The position numbers were made by a program, and so were the translations under genes. DNA of 64,000 nt from Tetracentron sinense (Eukaryota; Streptophyta; Magnoliopsida; Trochodendrales; Trochodendraceae). Location: contig JABCRI010001020.1 in the NCBI GenBank assembly GCA_015143295.1, positions 38,113 to 102,112 on the forward strand, given 5' to 3'. Positions 1 through 10,945 of this stretch are shown here, piece after piece (positions within the stretch are counted from its first letter, which is position 1; each line of letters begins with the position of its first letter). The notes under the pieces are model-generated. The model saw only the letters and a program-made list of their open reading frames with translations, was not told where the DNA came from and did no database searches.

Positions 1-425
1 TTTAGGTTTTGAAGGTGAGATGATCATGGATCCTTTTCTGGTTGAACATCAAAGCTTGCTCAATGCCCTACTAAGAACAAAACCTAAATGGATATTTAAA
101 TAGAAGGAGTTTGCTTAACCTAAGGAGATTATTCAAGACGAGTCAAATTGTCTCTCTGAATCTAGACTGACCAAAGATTTAGAGGTAAAAAAATGGGGCA
201 GTGGCTTGTGTAGACGCCTCTAGGAGTGAAATTTTTGAAGGTCAAGGGGAGGTTGAGTTTCCTAGTGGACTTGGTAGTCAAGAGCTAGTTTGTGACGATA
301 TTCTTATTGAAAAATTCGAAGAAGAAGACGATTTTCAACTAGTGACATCAAGGAGAAATAAGAAGAAGAAGAAAGCTTCAGCAATTGATTCTTCTCAAGG
401 AAGACCAAAGAGAATTTTTTTTTAA
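1..425 (+). mobile_element. Probable LINE ORF1-like fragment
   Basis: An open frame at 201-425 encodes 74 residues, acidic in the middle and then basic (FQLVTSRRNKKKKK), ending in KRIFF. A W/FQ-V-type motif followed by a lysine-rich stretch is typical of the region between ORF1 and the endonuclease of plant L1-type LINEs. No endonuclease or reverse transcriptase follows; after 425 the sequence turns AT-rich. It may continue to the left of the window. A fragment of a host gene cannot be excluded. Confidence 0.35.
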
Positions 426-1292
426 AAAAAACTGTCTGAATTGGTGATTCCTATAAACAGTGCTTTTTATTTATTTATTAAATAGTGTAGTGAGTATGCC
501 ATTTTAATCTAATGAGCAAAACCAGGGAAGGATGCCTTTTTTTTTTCAACAACCTTAACTGCACCATCATGCACAGTAAATAAGTCAAAAAATATCTTCT
601 ATGTCAGGAACTCAAGATCACTAGGGAACCAAATTCTTATGTGGCTTGAACGCGGTAATCATGAAAACATGACGTTCCTGTTTTGTCTTATTTTTGCCAT
701 CTCCTTATAATAATTTTTTTGTGCATTGCGGAACTTCACATTGTCTCATTGACTATGCAAGAAACTCCCACAAAGTTATATTTATATCACCATATCAGCC
801 ATAAGAATTGGAAGACACACAAAGGTTGATCCGTGTCCAAATGACATAAACGTAGTATATACAATATGGATCTCTCTGATTGTTGGGAAAGGTAGTGCTT
901 GTTGTTCCGGGTAACTTATTCAACTCCATTACTTTGAGTGGTTAGCCTTTTCAGCTTGCCACCGAAAATGGGTTGCACTTACTCCAGGGACTTAGCTAGG
1001 TATTTGAAAGTGAATATTTCCACAGCATTCCCTCATCAATGAAATATGTAGTTTTTCATGGTAGCATACTTTTGGATTTATATTGAAATTGATTTCAAAT
1101 GCTTATAAAAGCATGGCTGTTTGAATTTATTAGATGAATTACAGTCCTCTTTTTTTCTTTCTAATTTTCAGAAGAAAGACACACATCTATTAACCTACAT
1201 CAGAATGTGATGTTGATAAGATATGATCAGGAATTTCTCTTGTCGCAAGCTTTGGCTGGAAAGGAACCCTGGTGAATTATAAAATATTCGAT
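426..1292 (+). promoter_or_regulatory. Upstream region and probable leader of the DUF3527 gene
   Basis: No coding potential was seen. A pyrimidine-rich tract followed by AG at 1147-1171 looks like a splice acceptor, so the leader probably contains an intron that ends near 1171. After it come a minimal start-stop uORF (ATGTGA, 1205-1210) and an overlapping 21-residue uORF (1210-1275) that ends 17 bases before the chosen main start at 1293. Confidence 0.4.
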
Positions 1293-4261
1293 ATGATGCC
1301 ATACAAGATAAGATCAAATAATGAGTATTCGGAACCTGTCGGGGATATGGGATACAATCTAGAGCTCAAAAGGAGTTCCAGGCATCATCAAAACTCGAGA
1401 ATAGTGAAGGAGAAGATCTTATCACCCCAAGCTGGCCAAAGTCTAAAGCTTCGAGACAGATTAAAATCCGAAAAATCTATTGGTCAGTCACAGGTTGATC
1501 TGCATGATGACATACTACATAATGTAGGGCTCTGTGTCCCTCCTAAATCTTCGGGTAATTCCCAAAAGCAATGGTTCGAGAGGAAGGCAACTGAAGGTGA
1601 TGAGCTTGTCAAGTACATGTCAAATTTGCCAAGCTATCTCCAGCGTGTGGAGAAAGGAGAAAACTTCCAAGAGAAGGCATTGAACTTTGGAGTCCTTGAT
1701 TGGGGGCGTCTAGAAAAATGGAAGGACAATAAAAAAGGGGTCCCAGGCAGAAGTAGCATGTGCACATGGCCCACTAATAATAATTCTTCACTGTGCTCAA
1801 TGGTTGGGTCATCATCCCTCTCTAGTAGTAGAATTCACAGTGGCTCTCATTCTCATCAGAGGAAGCAATCCACTTCATTACGTTCTCATCTGAACTCATC
1901 TCCCAAAGAAGACCATTCCAAAGGTCTCGAATCCTCTCATGGAAATGTTGTAGACCTTCAAGATTTTAAAACTGCTCCCAAGAACACCTCAAATGGACAG
2001 CAAAAGCTCCCCAGGGCAGATCAGTTTTTTGACAGTGATATTTCAGAAATCAATGTTGAGAAGGGAAAGAGGAAGGATTCAGATTCAAAGATCATTCTGG
2101 AAGTTGGAACTTCATCATCAAACTTGAAAGAACATGAGGTGTCATTCAGTTCAAAGGGAAAGATGAAGGCTCGAGATGGTGAGTCTAAAAAGAGAACAGA
2201 GCAGTTACAACAAATGGATTTTGATCTTGCTGACCAGCATTGCCCTGGCAGTCAGAAAACCATTGTTCTGCTTTTGCCCAAAGATTGCTCCCAACGCAAG
2301 TATTCAGGTTTTTCCCAGCTTTCTGAATCTGCTACAATAGATGATGGAAGATCAACGAAAGCAAATCATCTGAGCTTTTCTGATAGCTTTTATCCTGAGG
2401 AGGAGGTTCACTTTGCAGAACTCTATTCTGACATTCCGCACTCATGCCCACTTCCTTGTAAAGACACTGAGGATACAAAGTCTCCATCTGATTCAGCTCA
2501 CTCGTTACCATGCTCAAATGAAATATCGACAAATGGATCCAAAGGCAAACATACAGAAGAGAACAAATCAACCATAAATAATTCAAATTCTACTCTAAAT
2601 GAGACTTCCGATAGATTGGATCTGAAAACAGCTGAAGCAGCAGCTGGAAAAGGAAGAAATCCATCACCTAATCGTCGGTCTAGCATTGGTATGGGTAGGA
2701 GTAGGATGACCAAAAGTTTCAGTTTTAAAGAGGGTTCAGCTGTGCCACAGTATAGCTCAACATATGTTACTGCTAAGTCTGGTCCAGTGAGATCACAGGA
2801 TTCGGATTCATTGGATAATTCAAATAAACAGAAATCAGATGCTAATAGCAGAGCCAGGTCCAGCCCTTTGAGAAGGTTACTAGACCCGTTACTAAAGCCC
2901 AGGGAGGGAGACCATGCTCACTCTGCTGATTCATTACAGGAGGAATCAACATCAATATGCAGGGACTCCAAACCATCTGAAAGATGTTTAGAATCTTATA
3001 CTGTTCATCCAGTGAAAAGAAACTTGAATTTCTCAAGTTGTAGACCAACCAATGCCAATGATTCACATCAGATTGAGAAGCATGAAGTATTGACAATGCA
3101 GGCTCTTCTGCGAGTCTTAGTTAAGAATGGACTCCCTTTGTTTACATTTACAATTGAGAATAGCAGTGTCATTCTTGGAGCCACCACAAAAAATATAAGT
3201 GCATCTGAGAAGGATGATTGCAGCTCGATTTACACATTCTACTCTCTTCGCAAACTCAAGAAGAAGAGTGGAGGCTGGATAAATCAGGGAAATAAAGGTG
3301 AAAATCAAGACTATGTCTCTAACATTGTTGGTCAAATGAAGGCTTCTGATTCTCATTGCTCCAAGTTGGACAAGAACATTTCCCAAGAACAATATATGGT
3401 GAGAGAGTTTGTTTTGTTTGGTATTCAACATAGACATGCAGATCAGGAAACATCAGATTTCCAACCAAGCAGCGAGCTTGCGGCCATTTTTGTCAACTTC
3501 CCAAAAGATACCACGGCAAGTTTAAGCAAGGATGAACAACAAAGCAATAACCATATGGATTTATCAGAGATGAGGGTGCCAGAGGAGAGATGCTCTTGCA
3601 ATTCGTGGGAAAATCTACATAATGGGTGTACTGCTGGAAGTCAAAACCTTTTTCGCACGACAGTCATACTTCCAAGTGCTGATCATGGCTTGCCAAGTAC
3701 AGGAGTTCCTCCACCACTGATTGAGCGATGGAAGTCAGGTGGATCATGTGACTGTGGAGGTTGGGATGTTGGATGCAAACTAAGGATTCTTGCCAACGAA
3801 GAACCATGCAGTAAGATATCGGGATCATCCAAGGCTTGTCCCACCTCAGATTGTTTTGATCTTTATGTACAGGTACTGATTTTATGATTGGACCCAGCTG
3901 TAACATTATTTGTCCTCCTAATCTTATATATGTGCATTTTGCTAATTAGGGTTGCTTCAATCCGTCTCCACAGGGAGAAGCTCAAGAAAACAGGCCCATG
4001 TTCAGCTTTGCTCCATTCAAGAATGAAAGCTCCTCGGTCAATTTCAATGCATCAATCTCTCCGTTACAAGCTTTCTCCATTTGTATAGCAGTTTGGAACA
4101 TATCTGATCTTTCAGATGCGAGTAACTTGTTCCAAGAAAAAGCTTCACAGGAATCCATCTTAATGGAAAATGATAGAATAAGGGGTCCTAGAAGAGTCAA
4201 AGGGGAGGCTCCAGCAAGATATGTGCCAAATCCACCCCTTTCACCTGTTGGGAGGGTCTAG
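1293..4261 (+). CDS. DUF3527 domain protein (plant-specific)
   Basis: There are two coding exons, 1293-3872 and 3974-4261, joined in phase 0 by a GT..AG intron, giving 955 residues. The first in-frame ATG after the in-frame stop at 1224 is at 1293; an upstream GTG at 1272 is not a plausible plant start. The N-terminal part has the family signature PSYLQRVEKGENFQEKA followed by LDWGRLEKW. A long serine-rich, basic middle follows. The C-terminal DUF3527 core includes LFTFTIENSSVILGA, REFVLFG, a PPPLIERWKSGGSCDCGGWD segment, and exon 2 with SPLQAFSICIAVWNISD and a closing YVPNPPLSPVGRV. No biochemical function is established for the family. The CDCGGWD cysteines suggest metal binding, which is inference. 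Family assignment is firm; role is unknown. Confidence 0.9.
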
Positions 4262-5675
4262 TTTCGTGCTGTCGCCATTATAGGTCTTGAGTTGGCAAAG
4301 CCGACACCAAGTGAACCCTCCAAATGGGTATCATCTTCTGTCAATAGTTGATCTTCATCTTTTGGGATTGATATATGTGTCCAAGTTGGAGGAAGAAGAC
4401 CTTCCAAATTGAGTTAGTTGTACAAATTAGTAGCAAGATTACCCATGTATGGAGGAAATAAATCTTCATCCAGTGTAAGTTTGCATCTATCTTTAAAGAT
4501 TGTTAAGTGTCTTGCAGTCCCTATCATGCTTGAGCTTGACTTGGTTGCTAATGCAATACCCATTTTCCAAAGGAATAAGAATAGCTTCCGTGGATGAAAT
4601 TTTGCCTACCACTGCTTGTTCTTGTACACCTAAAAGACCTGTATCTGAGATGTGCTACTCACCATACAGGTCTCTGACACATTTGCATCTTTCTAAAAAA
4701 GATGAATTGAGAAGGACTGGAGGAGTCACGTTTGATCCCAATCAGCAACACGTCATTTACTCAACACTCCATGTGGTTCCACAATCCACACTGCAGCAAC
4801 CAAGATCTTTATTTTTTTGATTTGGTAATCAAGATGGCATAAATAAAGAAGAGCAAAAGTACAAGAGTGAGTTCACCATGAGTGAACCAAGAAAAAGAAA
4901 GCCGAAGGACCCTAACCACAACAAAATGCTAAGGCAGAAATGCATTCCCCTAGGGATCCCTATTTTAACCCCCTGTGCTATCACCAGCCCCCCGTGGAAG
5001 GAAAGGCCAATCAATGGCTGTAACCAAGATCTTTGTTTTTCATGCAAGTGGATTCCCGTGAAGCATCGGCATAGGGATTCCTTGCACCATCAGCGTGGGG
5101 ACCTCGAGATGGGGTGAGTATGACCCGGATCACAGTGCCTGTGCGGTTTTACAAAGGTGTCTTCTCCAGCTTCTCTACTCTCTCTAAGCCCTCCCTCTCT
5201 CTCTTTTTTTTATGCTCAATCTCTCTACTGTCTGCCTTTATATTAGCTGATTTTCTCTAGTATTTATCCATGTTTTATGAATTTTAGCCATAATATAAGT
5301 ACCTTCTGGCTCATTGCTCCAACCTCTGCCCTTGGTTGTTTGAGGCTTCTATGACTCTATCCCATTTCTCTAACTAGAAAAGGAGGGATGCCATATGTGT
5401 CTCCCCGTTGCTCTCAATTAATTGGCACAAGTTTCCCTCATGAAGTCATTGGAGAGCCCCACTCACCCACTTATACTAAAATCTATCGGAAAGTGATTAA
5501 AAACTCTCGATAGTACCTACTATTGAGAGCTGGACTGGGTGCCATGTCCGCACATGCTTTAAATGATGGGCTCAATTAATGTTTGACACCGTTAGATCCA
5601 ATGGTGCACTCTTGATAGTAGGATAATTTATTTATTTTTTCCTTTTAATTCACTGTTGTTTCTTATTACAAGACC
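4262..5675. other. 3' flank of the DUF3527 gene and intergenic DNA
   Basis: No convincing gene is seen. Short open frames at 4500-4820 and 4878-5117 lack recognisable motifs or codon character. CT-rich runs occur at 5180-5230. The stretch at 4809-5120 begins with a T-run and reads like a decayed retroelement tail on the minus strand, but I cannot classify it. The last 15 bases (5661-5675) are the left target duplication of the SINE that follows. Confidence 0.4.
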
Positions 5676-5870
5676 ATTTTTTTTTGTTGGGGGAGGGGGT
5701 TATCCGGTACTGGCCTCTTAGAGCACCCCAACTAAGTCCCACGGGCCGTACAGATCTGTTATACTACAGAACCTAGAAAGTCAGGATAAATCCCGAAAGA
5801 GTGGCAAACATGGGCCGAACTTAAGAACTCCGCTTCTTGAGGAGCGGTCTTGGCCACTAGCCCATCCCTG
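5676..5870 (-). mobile_element. tRNA-derived SINE with 15-bp target duplication
   Basis: The 195-bp element lies on the minus strand between two copies of TCTTATTACAAGACC (5661-5675 and 5871-5885). On the minus strand it starts CAGGGATGGGCTAGTGGCC, with a box-A-like TAGTGGCCAAGACC, carries a box-B-like AAGTTCGGCCC about 40 bases on, and ends in a run of A. Pol III-type boxes, an A tail and a long target duplication together define a SINE. A related, shorter copy lies at 58417-58566 on the plus strand. Confidence 0.8.
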
Positions 5871-6218
5871 TCTTATTACAAGACCTGATTCATGAAGCCA
5901 ACATGAAAAACCGTAATAGAAGCCATCGCTGCCTTCTGATTCGCTATTTTTGTAATTAAAGCTCCTATTAGATAACTACACCATATTTGGTTTACCATTG
6001 AATGCATACCCAATCTCTCATACCGTTAACTACAAGAGAAAATAAGGATTAGCCAAACTCTAAAACATTGAGTGAATTTAGTTTTTGGAAAGAAAAAAAA
6101 AACTGAAAAAAAAAAGATCCTACAAGAAAAAACAGGCCTGAACAAATTTGAAATAATTCTTATAAGAATGTTAATATATCAAATAAATCCATTTGTGTAC
6201 AAGACTACAACAGCAGGA

Positions 6219-6538
6219 TTAATGGACCACTAAGGTCTCAAAACAATGCAATCCATCAAACTCCAGTGCGACCTTCGGCATCTGGGTGTTCTTCATCCCT
6301 TCTTTTGATTTTGCCACTGCCACCAATTTCTCCATATAAGCCTGGTACCCAGCCTCTAAATGCTGGAACAAATATAGTAAAATAAGATTAAAGCGCCAGA
6401 AACTGCTGATATTGATAGAAACTAATAAGTATAAATAAAGGAATTTACCTTGGGTTTTGAATGATTACGATCGAAGTAATAAATCCCAATTGCAGCAGCA
6501 AAAGCTGGTACAGTCACATACAGAGTACCCAGGGCCAT
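6219..6538 (-). CDS. Small membrane-anchored protein, 77 residues, unrecognised
   Basis: There are two exons on the minus strand, 6538-6449 (30 codons) and 6362-6219 (47 codons plus stop), with a clean phase-0 GT..AG intron (6448-6363). The protein starts MALGTLYVTVPAFAAAIGIY, a single hydrophobic segment (about residues 3-20), then YFDRNHSKPK. Exon 2 is a short soluble tail with HLEAGYQAYMEKLVAVAKSK and a terminal VALEFDGLHCFETLVVH. A short N-terminal anchor followed by a basic tail is typical of small inner-membrane subunits of mitochondrial complexes, but I do not recognise a family and assign no function. It is too short in either exon to stand out as an ORF. The in-frame splice and the protein-like exon 2 argue that it is real. 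Confidence 0.65.
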
Positions 6539-7080
6539 TTAGAAGAGAAGAGTTTCGCAGGGTTCTCAAAAACAACTAGCCCTATAAGCTATAGAACTTT
6601 CAAGTGTTTGTGGGTTGGAAACGAAAGAGATAAAGAGATGGTGTAAAGCGAAGAAAGAATATGGGATGACTTGGTGGTGAAGAGAGGCAACGAACGTTAT
6701 AAATAGAAGAGGAAAAGGGGAAGAAAGGTCGGAGAAGAATAGAAGATTTGCGTTCAAAGAAAGGAGCGCCAGACTTGAATGTTTCCTACTGGGTTATTGA
6801 CCAAGCTTTCTTTCTTGGATAAGCTATTTTTCTTGGATAAGCTGGCTCTCTAGTATATTTGGTCTTTATGACGAGACAACCCTTTCGCTTGTAAACTGAC
6901 CACCTTATCCGTTGTTGTATGAAAATTAATGCCTACACATGCATATGGGTAGTTCAGCCCTAATCGCGTCAACACCTAGTCGCTCCATAAAGGAATGATC
7001 AAATCACTTTTTTTTTTTGGGTAAAATCCACATCATAAGTAGTTTGGCCTTTCACTTTAAATGGCGATTAAGCATTGATG
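6539..7080. promoter_or_regulatory. Upstream region of the small-protein gene, then intergenic DNA
   Basis: The first 250 bases are purine-rich on the plus strand (pyrimidine-rich on the coding strand), as expected of a plant 5' leader. No further coding sequence was seen. Confidence 0.35.
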
Positions 7081-8440
7081 CAATTTTCGATAGAGGGATT
7101 TCAAAGATAGAAGCTTGCCTTAATCACCCTTTTTATATTAATGAAGTTTGCATGGAAAATTCCTAAGTCTGCTGTCCCAGTTGACTGTGCGATCCAAGTG
7201 GTGGGAGTTCACCTCGCATCTAAATGCTTTTGCTGTAACTCTCCCGGCATTGAATCCCTGAACCACTTATTCATATCCAGTAATATTGCAAAAAACACAT
7301 GGCGGATCTTAGCTGAGATTTTTCAGGTGGAGATTAGTAATCAAATGCAATGTTATCAAAATCGGACCCATCATCGAACCGGCTGAGTGGCCGGTCCGGT
7401 TTGATTGTGTCCTTTTTTGTTAAAAAACAATTTTTTTTTTCCATTTTTACTAATTTATGGCCGGTTCTCACCCTATATTACCACCGGTTCCGGTTCAACC
7501 GATAGATTCTTCTGATTTTGACAAAAATAACTGGTTTTCAATTAGGCCCGGTTTTAGGGTGTTTGGGAACCGGTGAGGGGACCGGTTCCTGGTTTTTCCG
7601 GTTCGAATGGCCAGTCCGGTCTGACAACAGTGATCAAATGACAGTTCCAAGTATGCTTCTCACCTGGTTCAGTTCTATTTCTTCTAGGTCTCAAGTTGGG
7701 TGTCTGAAGGCCATAACCCCTTTAATTGTCCTTTGGGAAAGTTGGAGAGAAATTTCAGAAAGTTTGAAAGTAAATCTCATGATCATTTGTTTGTCATTCA
7801 TAAAGTTAAAAAATGGTTGAGAGATATTTCAACTAGGAAGCATGGATACTTTAAAAATGCAAACTTACCTGTATTGCTATATCGGATACATATCAGATAT
7901 AGCACTTTAAGGTAAAACTTAACTGTTTTTCGTAATTTCCGCCATACTGACGTACCCGTATCGTATCGCCGTATCTAAGTATTGCCGTACCCGTGCTTCC
8001 TAGTATTTCAGGTTTGCTAAATCCGAAAAAACCTGCTATTAACATTGAATGTAATATCTTGATAGCGTTGCAAATTAATAAGATCAAAGTCACTTCAAAA
8101 AGAGATTATTTTGCAATGGATTCGGCCCATCTTTAATAAGTTTAAGATCAATGTAGATGGGTCCTCTCTTGGAAATCCAGGTGTGGGTGGTGGCGGCGGT
8201 ATCATTCGTGATCATATGGGTAATTTTGTGGCTGCTTTCGCTTCTCATCTTGGAAAGTGCACAAATAACACAGCAAAGGCTCATGCACTTTTGAAGGGTT
8301 TAAAACTTTGCTTGGAGAAAGGTCGTACTCATGTTGAAGTTGAGTCCGATTCGAAGCTTGTGGTGAATTGGATGATGAGGAAGAACTCATCTCCTTGACA
8401 CCTTTATTGCTGGTGGTCAGAAATTAGTTCATTGTTAAGT
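7081..8440 (+). mobile_element. Decayed LINE 3' end (zf-RVT and RNase H)
   Basis: At 7141-7340 the plus strand encodes a reverse-transcriptase zinc-binding (zf-RVT) segment: VGVHLASKCFCCNSPGIESLNHLFI, then NTWRILAEIFQ. The reading resumes after an inserted MITE with the linker typical of plant LINEs (PFNCPLGKLERNFRKFES, VKKWLRDIS, 7690-7840). At 8111-8398 there is an RNase H domain: KINVDGSSLGNPG, GIIRDHMGNF, AKAHALLKGL, VEVESDSKLVVNW. Frames change between these blocks, so it is a dead fragment. The endonuclease and the main reverse-transcriptase domain are missing. Domain order zf-RVT then RNase H is the usual 3' end of plant L1-type LINEs. Confidence 0.75.
7348..7632. mobile_element. hAT-type MITE nested in the LINE
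   Basis: A 285-bp insertion is flanked by an exact 8-bp duplication, ATCAAATG (7340-7347 and 7633-7640). Its ends are inverted repeats: CAATGTTATCAAAATCGGAC at the left, and CACTGTTGTCAGACCGGACT when the right end is reverse-complemented. The interior is made of repeated CCGG-containing motifs and has no coding capacity. An 8-bp duplication with CA-starting inverted ends is the hAT signature. It interrupts the zf-RVT/RNase H reading of the LINE, so it arrived later. Confidence 0.8.
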
Positions 8441-9340
8441 AATTTTTTTTGTTGTTCCAAAGTTATCTGTAAACGCTAATTCCAGAAAGTGCAGACCCGG
8501 TAAATCACAAACAGTGCAGCAACCACGAACTAGAAAATTCTGCACTTGAAATTTGATTAGAAAATGTGGTAGTTCTTGTGAAGTAGGCGCGGATCACGTC
8601 GCTATCTTTAAGACAATTCGCGCCCCCACAGATGCAATGGGTTATCGGTCACGATGCCTCCAGGATACAACAGCTCCACAGAATCTATCCATGATAGTAG
8701 AAAATGCACCTTCTACTGTCGTACACCACTCTGTATTCTTAGCCCAGCAAAATAAAATTATAGAGATGAAAACCCAAAACCAAAACCAGAAAAAGAAAAA
8801 CCCAACTGTCGAAAGCCAGTAGTATTCTCTGCGTTGAAATAAGAATCCAGAAAAATTCTGTGTATGAAAATCTGTATAGAAACTCTGTTTATATAGAGTA
8901 AGGAAATAGACTATTGATTTCCAAAATTGTCAATTTAATTCTAAAATTATTCTCATTAATCACCACTAACAGGAATAAAACAGTCATAAGGTTTTAGTGT
9001 ACTAAATGGTAATAAAACAGTAACCTTGATTAATAAAAAAAATTAATAATAAGCATTTGTATAAAAAATAAATTTTTTTTTTCATAATCAAAGACCCAAC
9101 CCAACCTAACTCGGCTCAGCTTGGCGCGCGTGTGTGAGTTGTAGCATAGCATAGTTACAATGTGCAATGGGTGGGTAGACAATAAATTCTAATGCCCTTG
9201 AAGGCCCAAACCTTTCACCAACACTCCATTATATAAAGAGGTAAAACATTTCAGAGTTTTCCAATGTGAGACTAAAAGAAGTACCCAAACAAAGTAGACA
9301 AGTTTTCTCCTTTGTTTTGAATCACCAAAAAACCACAACA
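8441..9340. repeat. Interspersed-repeat-like segment, possibly LTR-derived
   Basis: The stretch at 8460-8830 has a more even base composition than its surroundings and resembles a type of plant Copia LTR that I recall only loosely. No paired copy, target duplication or internal domain is visible here. The remainder (8830-9340) is AT-rich. An open frame at 8553-8822 has no recognisable domain. Confidence 0.25.
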
Positions 9341-9369
9341 ATTTTACGTATACTATTTCTCATGTGTTT

Positions 9370-9690
9370 CATGAAATTAACTAGGTAGCTGACCAGCGTG
9401 CTAGACTTGGTGCTCAATCAGGTCAGAATGAGATTTTCAGGCATAAATATGATCTTTCACGTCAAATTTGTGCTTCATTTCGTATGGATAAGCAAGGTCT
9501 TCCCTACATAAGGCGGATTTCTTTTTTGTTCTAGGGTTTGTTAGTTTTTAATTAGCATAATCCTACTTGCATCTTATGATTTCCTTTCCGTTATGCATTT
9601 CTAGCATCTCTGAGGAGTAAGGTACATATGTCCCCCCATCTAGGTGTTCTTTTTTCCGCTTATCAATAATATTTTCCCCTCCTTCTGTGG
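9370..9690 (+). mobile_element. LINE 3'-terminal fragment
   Basis: The plus strand at 9385-9530 reads VADQRARLGAQSGQ, then RQICASFRMDKQGLPYIRRI. The LDKxGLPxIR-type ending is the usual C-terminus of plant LINE pol proteins. It is followed by a LINE-like 3' tail with CCTTCTGTGGAGGTTCTC and an A-rich end near 9710. It is probably a separate insertion from the 7.1-8.4 kb LINE. Confidence 0.5.
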
Positions 9691-9719
9691 AGGTTCTCAA
9701 AAACAAAACAAAAAAGCTT

Positions 9720-10460
9720 GAAATTATAATTTCGTACCAATTTTTTTTAAAAAAATTGTACCTGGCCTTTCTTCATACTTGTCTTTCTATTTTTTTTTTC
9801 TATATTCAATCAAGCTCTAGTCCACACTTGCAAAGGTGCACTCTTTTTAGGGTGGTCCTGAGATGAGTCTAGAAATTAAAATTCCCAATATTTTGATAGA
9901 AATTTCTTTATGCAAATGTGACATGTGGTTCACTCACTTAGCCCAATTTAGACATCCAAAGTTTATCAAAAACCAACGAACTGCTAACCAGCTATCCATG
10001 ACCTCTGCCTAAAAAAAGAAGCAAGCCTGTATCCTCTAAAATGGCTCCCATCATAAAGCAAAGTGACTTCAAGCAGCAACTACGTTTGTTTTAGTGAGAT
10101 TTATATGCTTGAACCTCCTATTTGTCAATGGCTTTTAGCCTCTCAAGGTCCAAAGGCGTCTCTAATCTAATTAGTTCTTTACCAAACAAGATTGATGAGT
10201 TGGGGCAATGGGGTTCATTGAACCTTAAACCAAATTGTTGTATGCATTAAAGTATCTGTTACAATCAAATGTAGGGGATTAGAATGTACATCCATACAAA
10301 GGTTAGGAGAAACATGGTCCTTTGAACCCCTGCCAACTTTCAACTGTCTCTGACAGAACCAAAGCAGTCCACGTCTTGTGGACAAATCCTACAGGGTGCA
10401 TAACATCCCACGTTCCCAACACATGGAAATAAGGATCAGCACCAGCACCAGCTGCTGCCT
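9720..10460. other. Intergenic DNA without visible gene
   Basis: No coding sequence, structural repeat or RNA gene was recognised. There are short T-rich runs at 9741-9800 only. Confidence 0.4.
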
Positions 10461-10469
10461 TGTTGTGCA

Positions 10470-10945
10470 GTTCCAAATAGAAAAGAGCAACATCTGGTGG
10501 CAGAAGTTCGCGCTTTCTTAGATGGTATCAAATTTTGCATTAATCTTAATTGTAGTAGTTAGGTTGATATCGAAAGTGACTCTAAGTTCCTTGTGGACAT
10601 GTATTAGAAGAAGTTAGATCCACATAGAAAACATTTGGTATTAGCACAAGACCATCTTCAAATTGTTAAATCGTATTAGGTTTTCATTGAAGCATATATA
10701 CAGAGAGAGTAATAAAGTTGCAGATTTTCTTGTTAATCACGTATGTGATCTTCCTCTTCTATTAGGTTACTATCTCACTTAGATTTTCCGGAGAAGTCTA
10801 AAGGGCTAGTTTTCTTAGATAAAGTCGGAGTTGCTAGCATAGGGATTTCTTGGTATAGTTGTAATCTAGGGCAATGTTTTATGCCCCTTTCAGGTGTTCA
10901 GTTTGTAATTAGGTTTTGTTTTATTACTATCTTAAGAAAAAAAAA
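10470..10945 (+). mobile_element. LINE RNase H fragment
   Basis: The plus strand reads AEVRAFLDGIKFCINLN, VDIESDSKFLVDMY, then KVADFLVNHVCDLPLLL with in-frame stops, which is the second half of a LINE-type RNase H domain. It is followed by the non-coding 3' tail that ends in an A-run at 10935-10945. It is the third LINE 3' end in 4 kb, and all three are on the same strand. Confidence 0.6.

Noticed and set aside
1272-1292. GTG start seven codons before the DUF3527 ATG
   Set aside because: GTG is not a normal plant nuclear start; an in-frame ATG with conserved sequence after it lies at 1293.
2332-3906. Five minus-strand open frames inside the DUF3527 exon
   Set aside because: They are shadows of the plus-strand coding exon, with no motifs of their own.
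4500-4820. 106-codon plus-strand open frame after DUF3527
   Set aside because: No domain, no splice context and low-complexity flanks; probably chance or old repeat sequence.
8553-8822. 89-codon open frame
   Set aside because: It lies in repeat-like sequence and ends in a Gln/Asn/Lys run typical of AT-rich chance frames.
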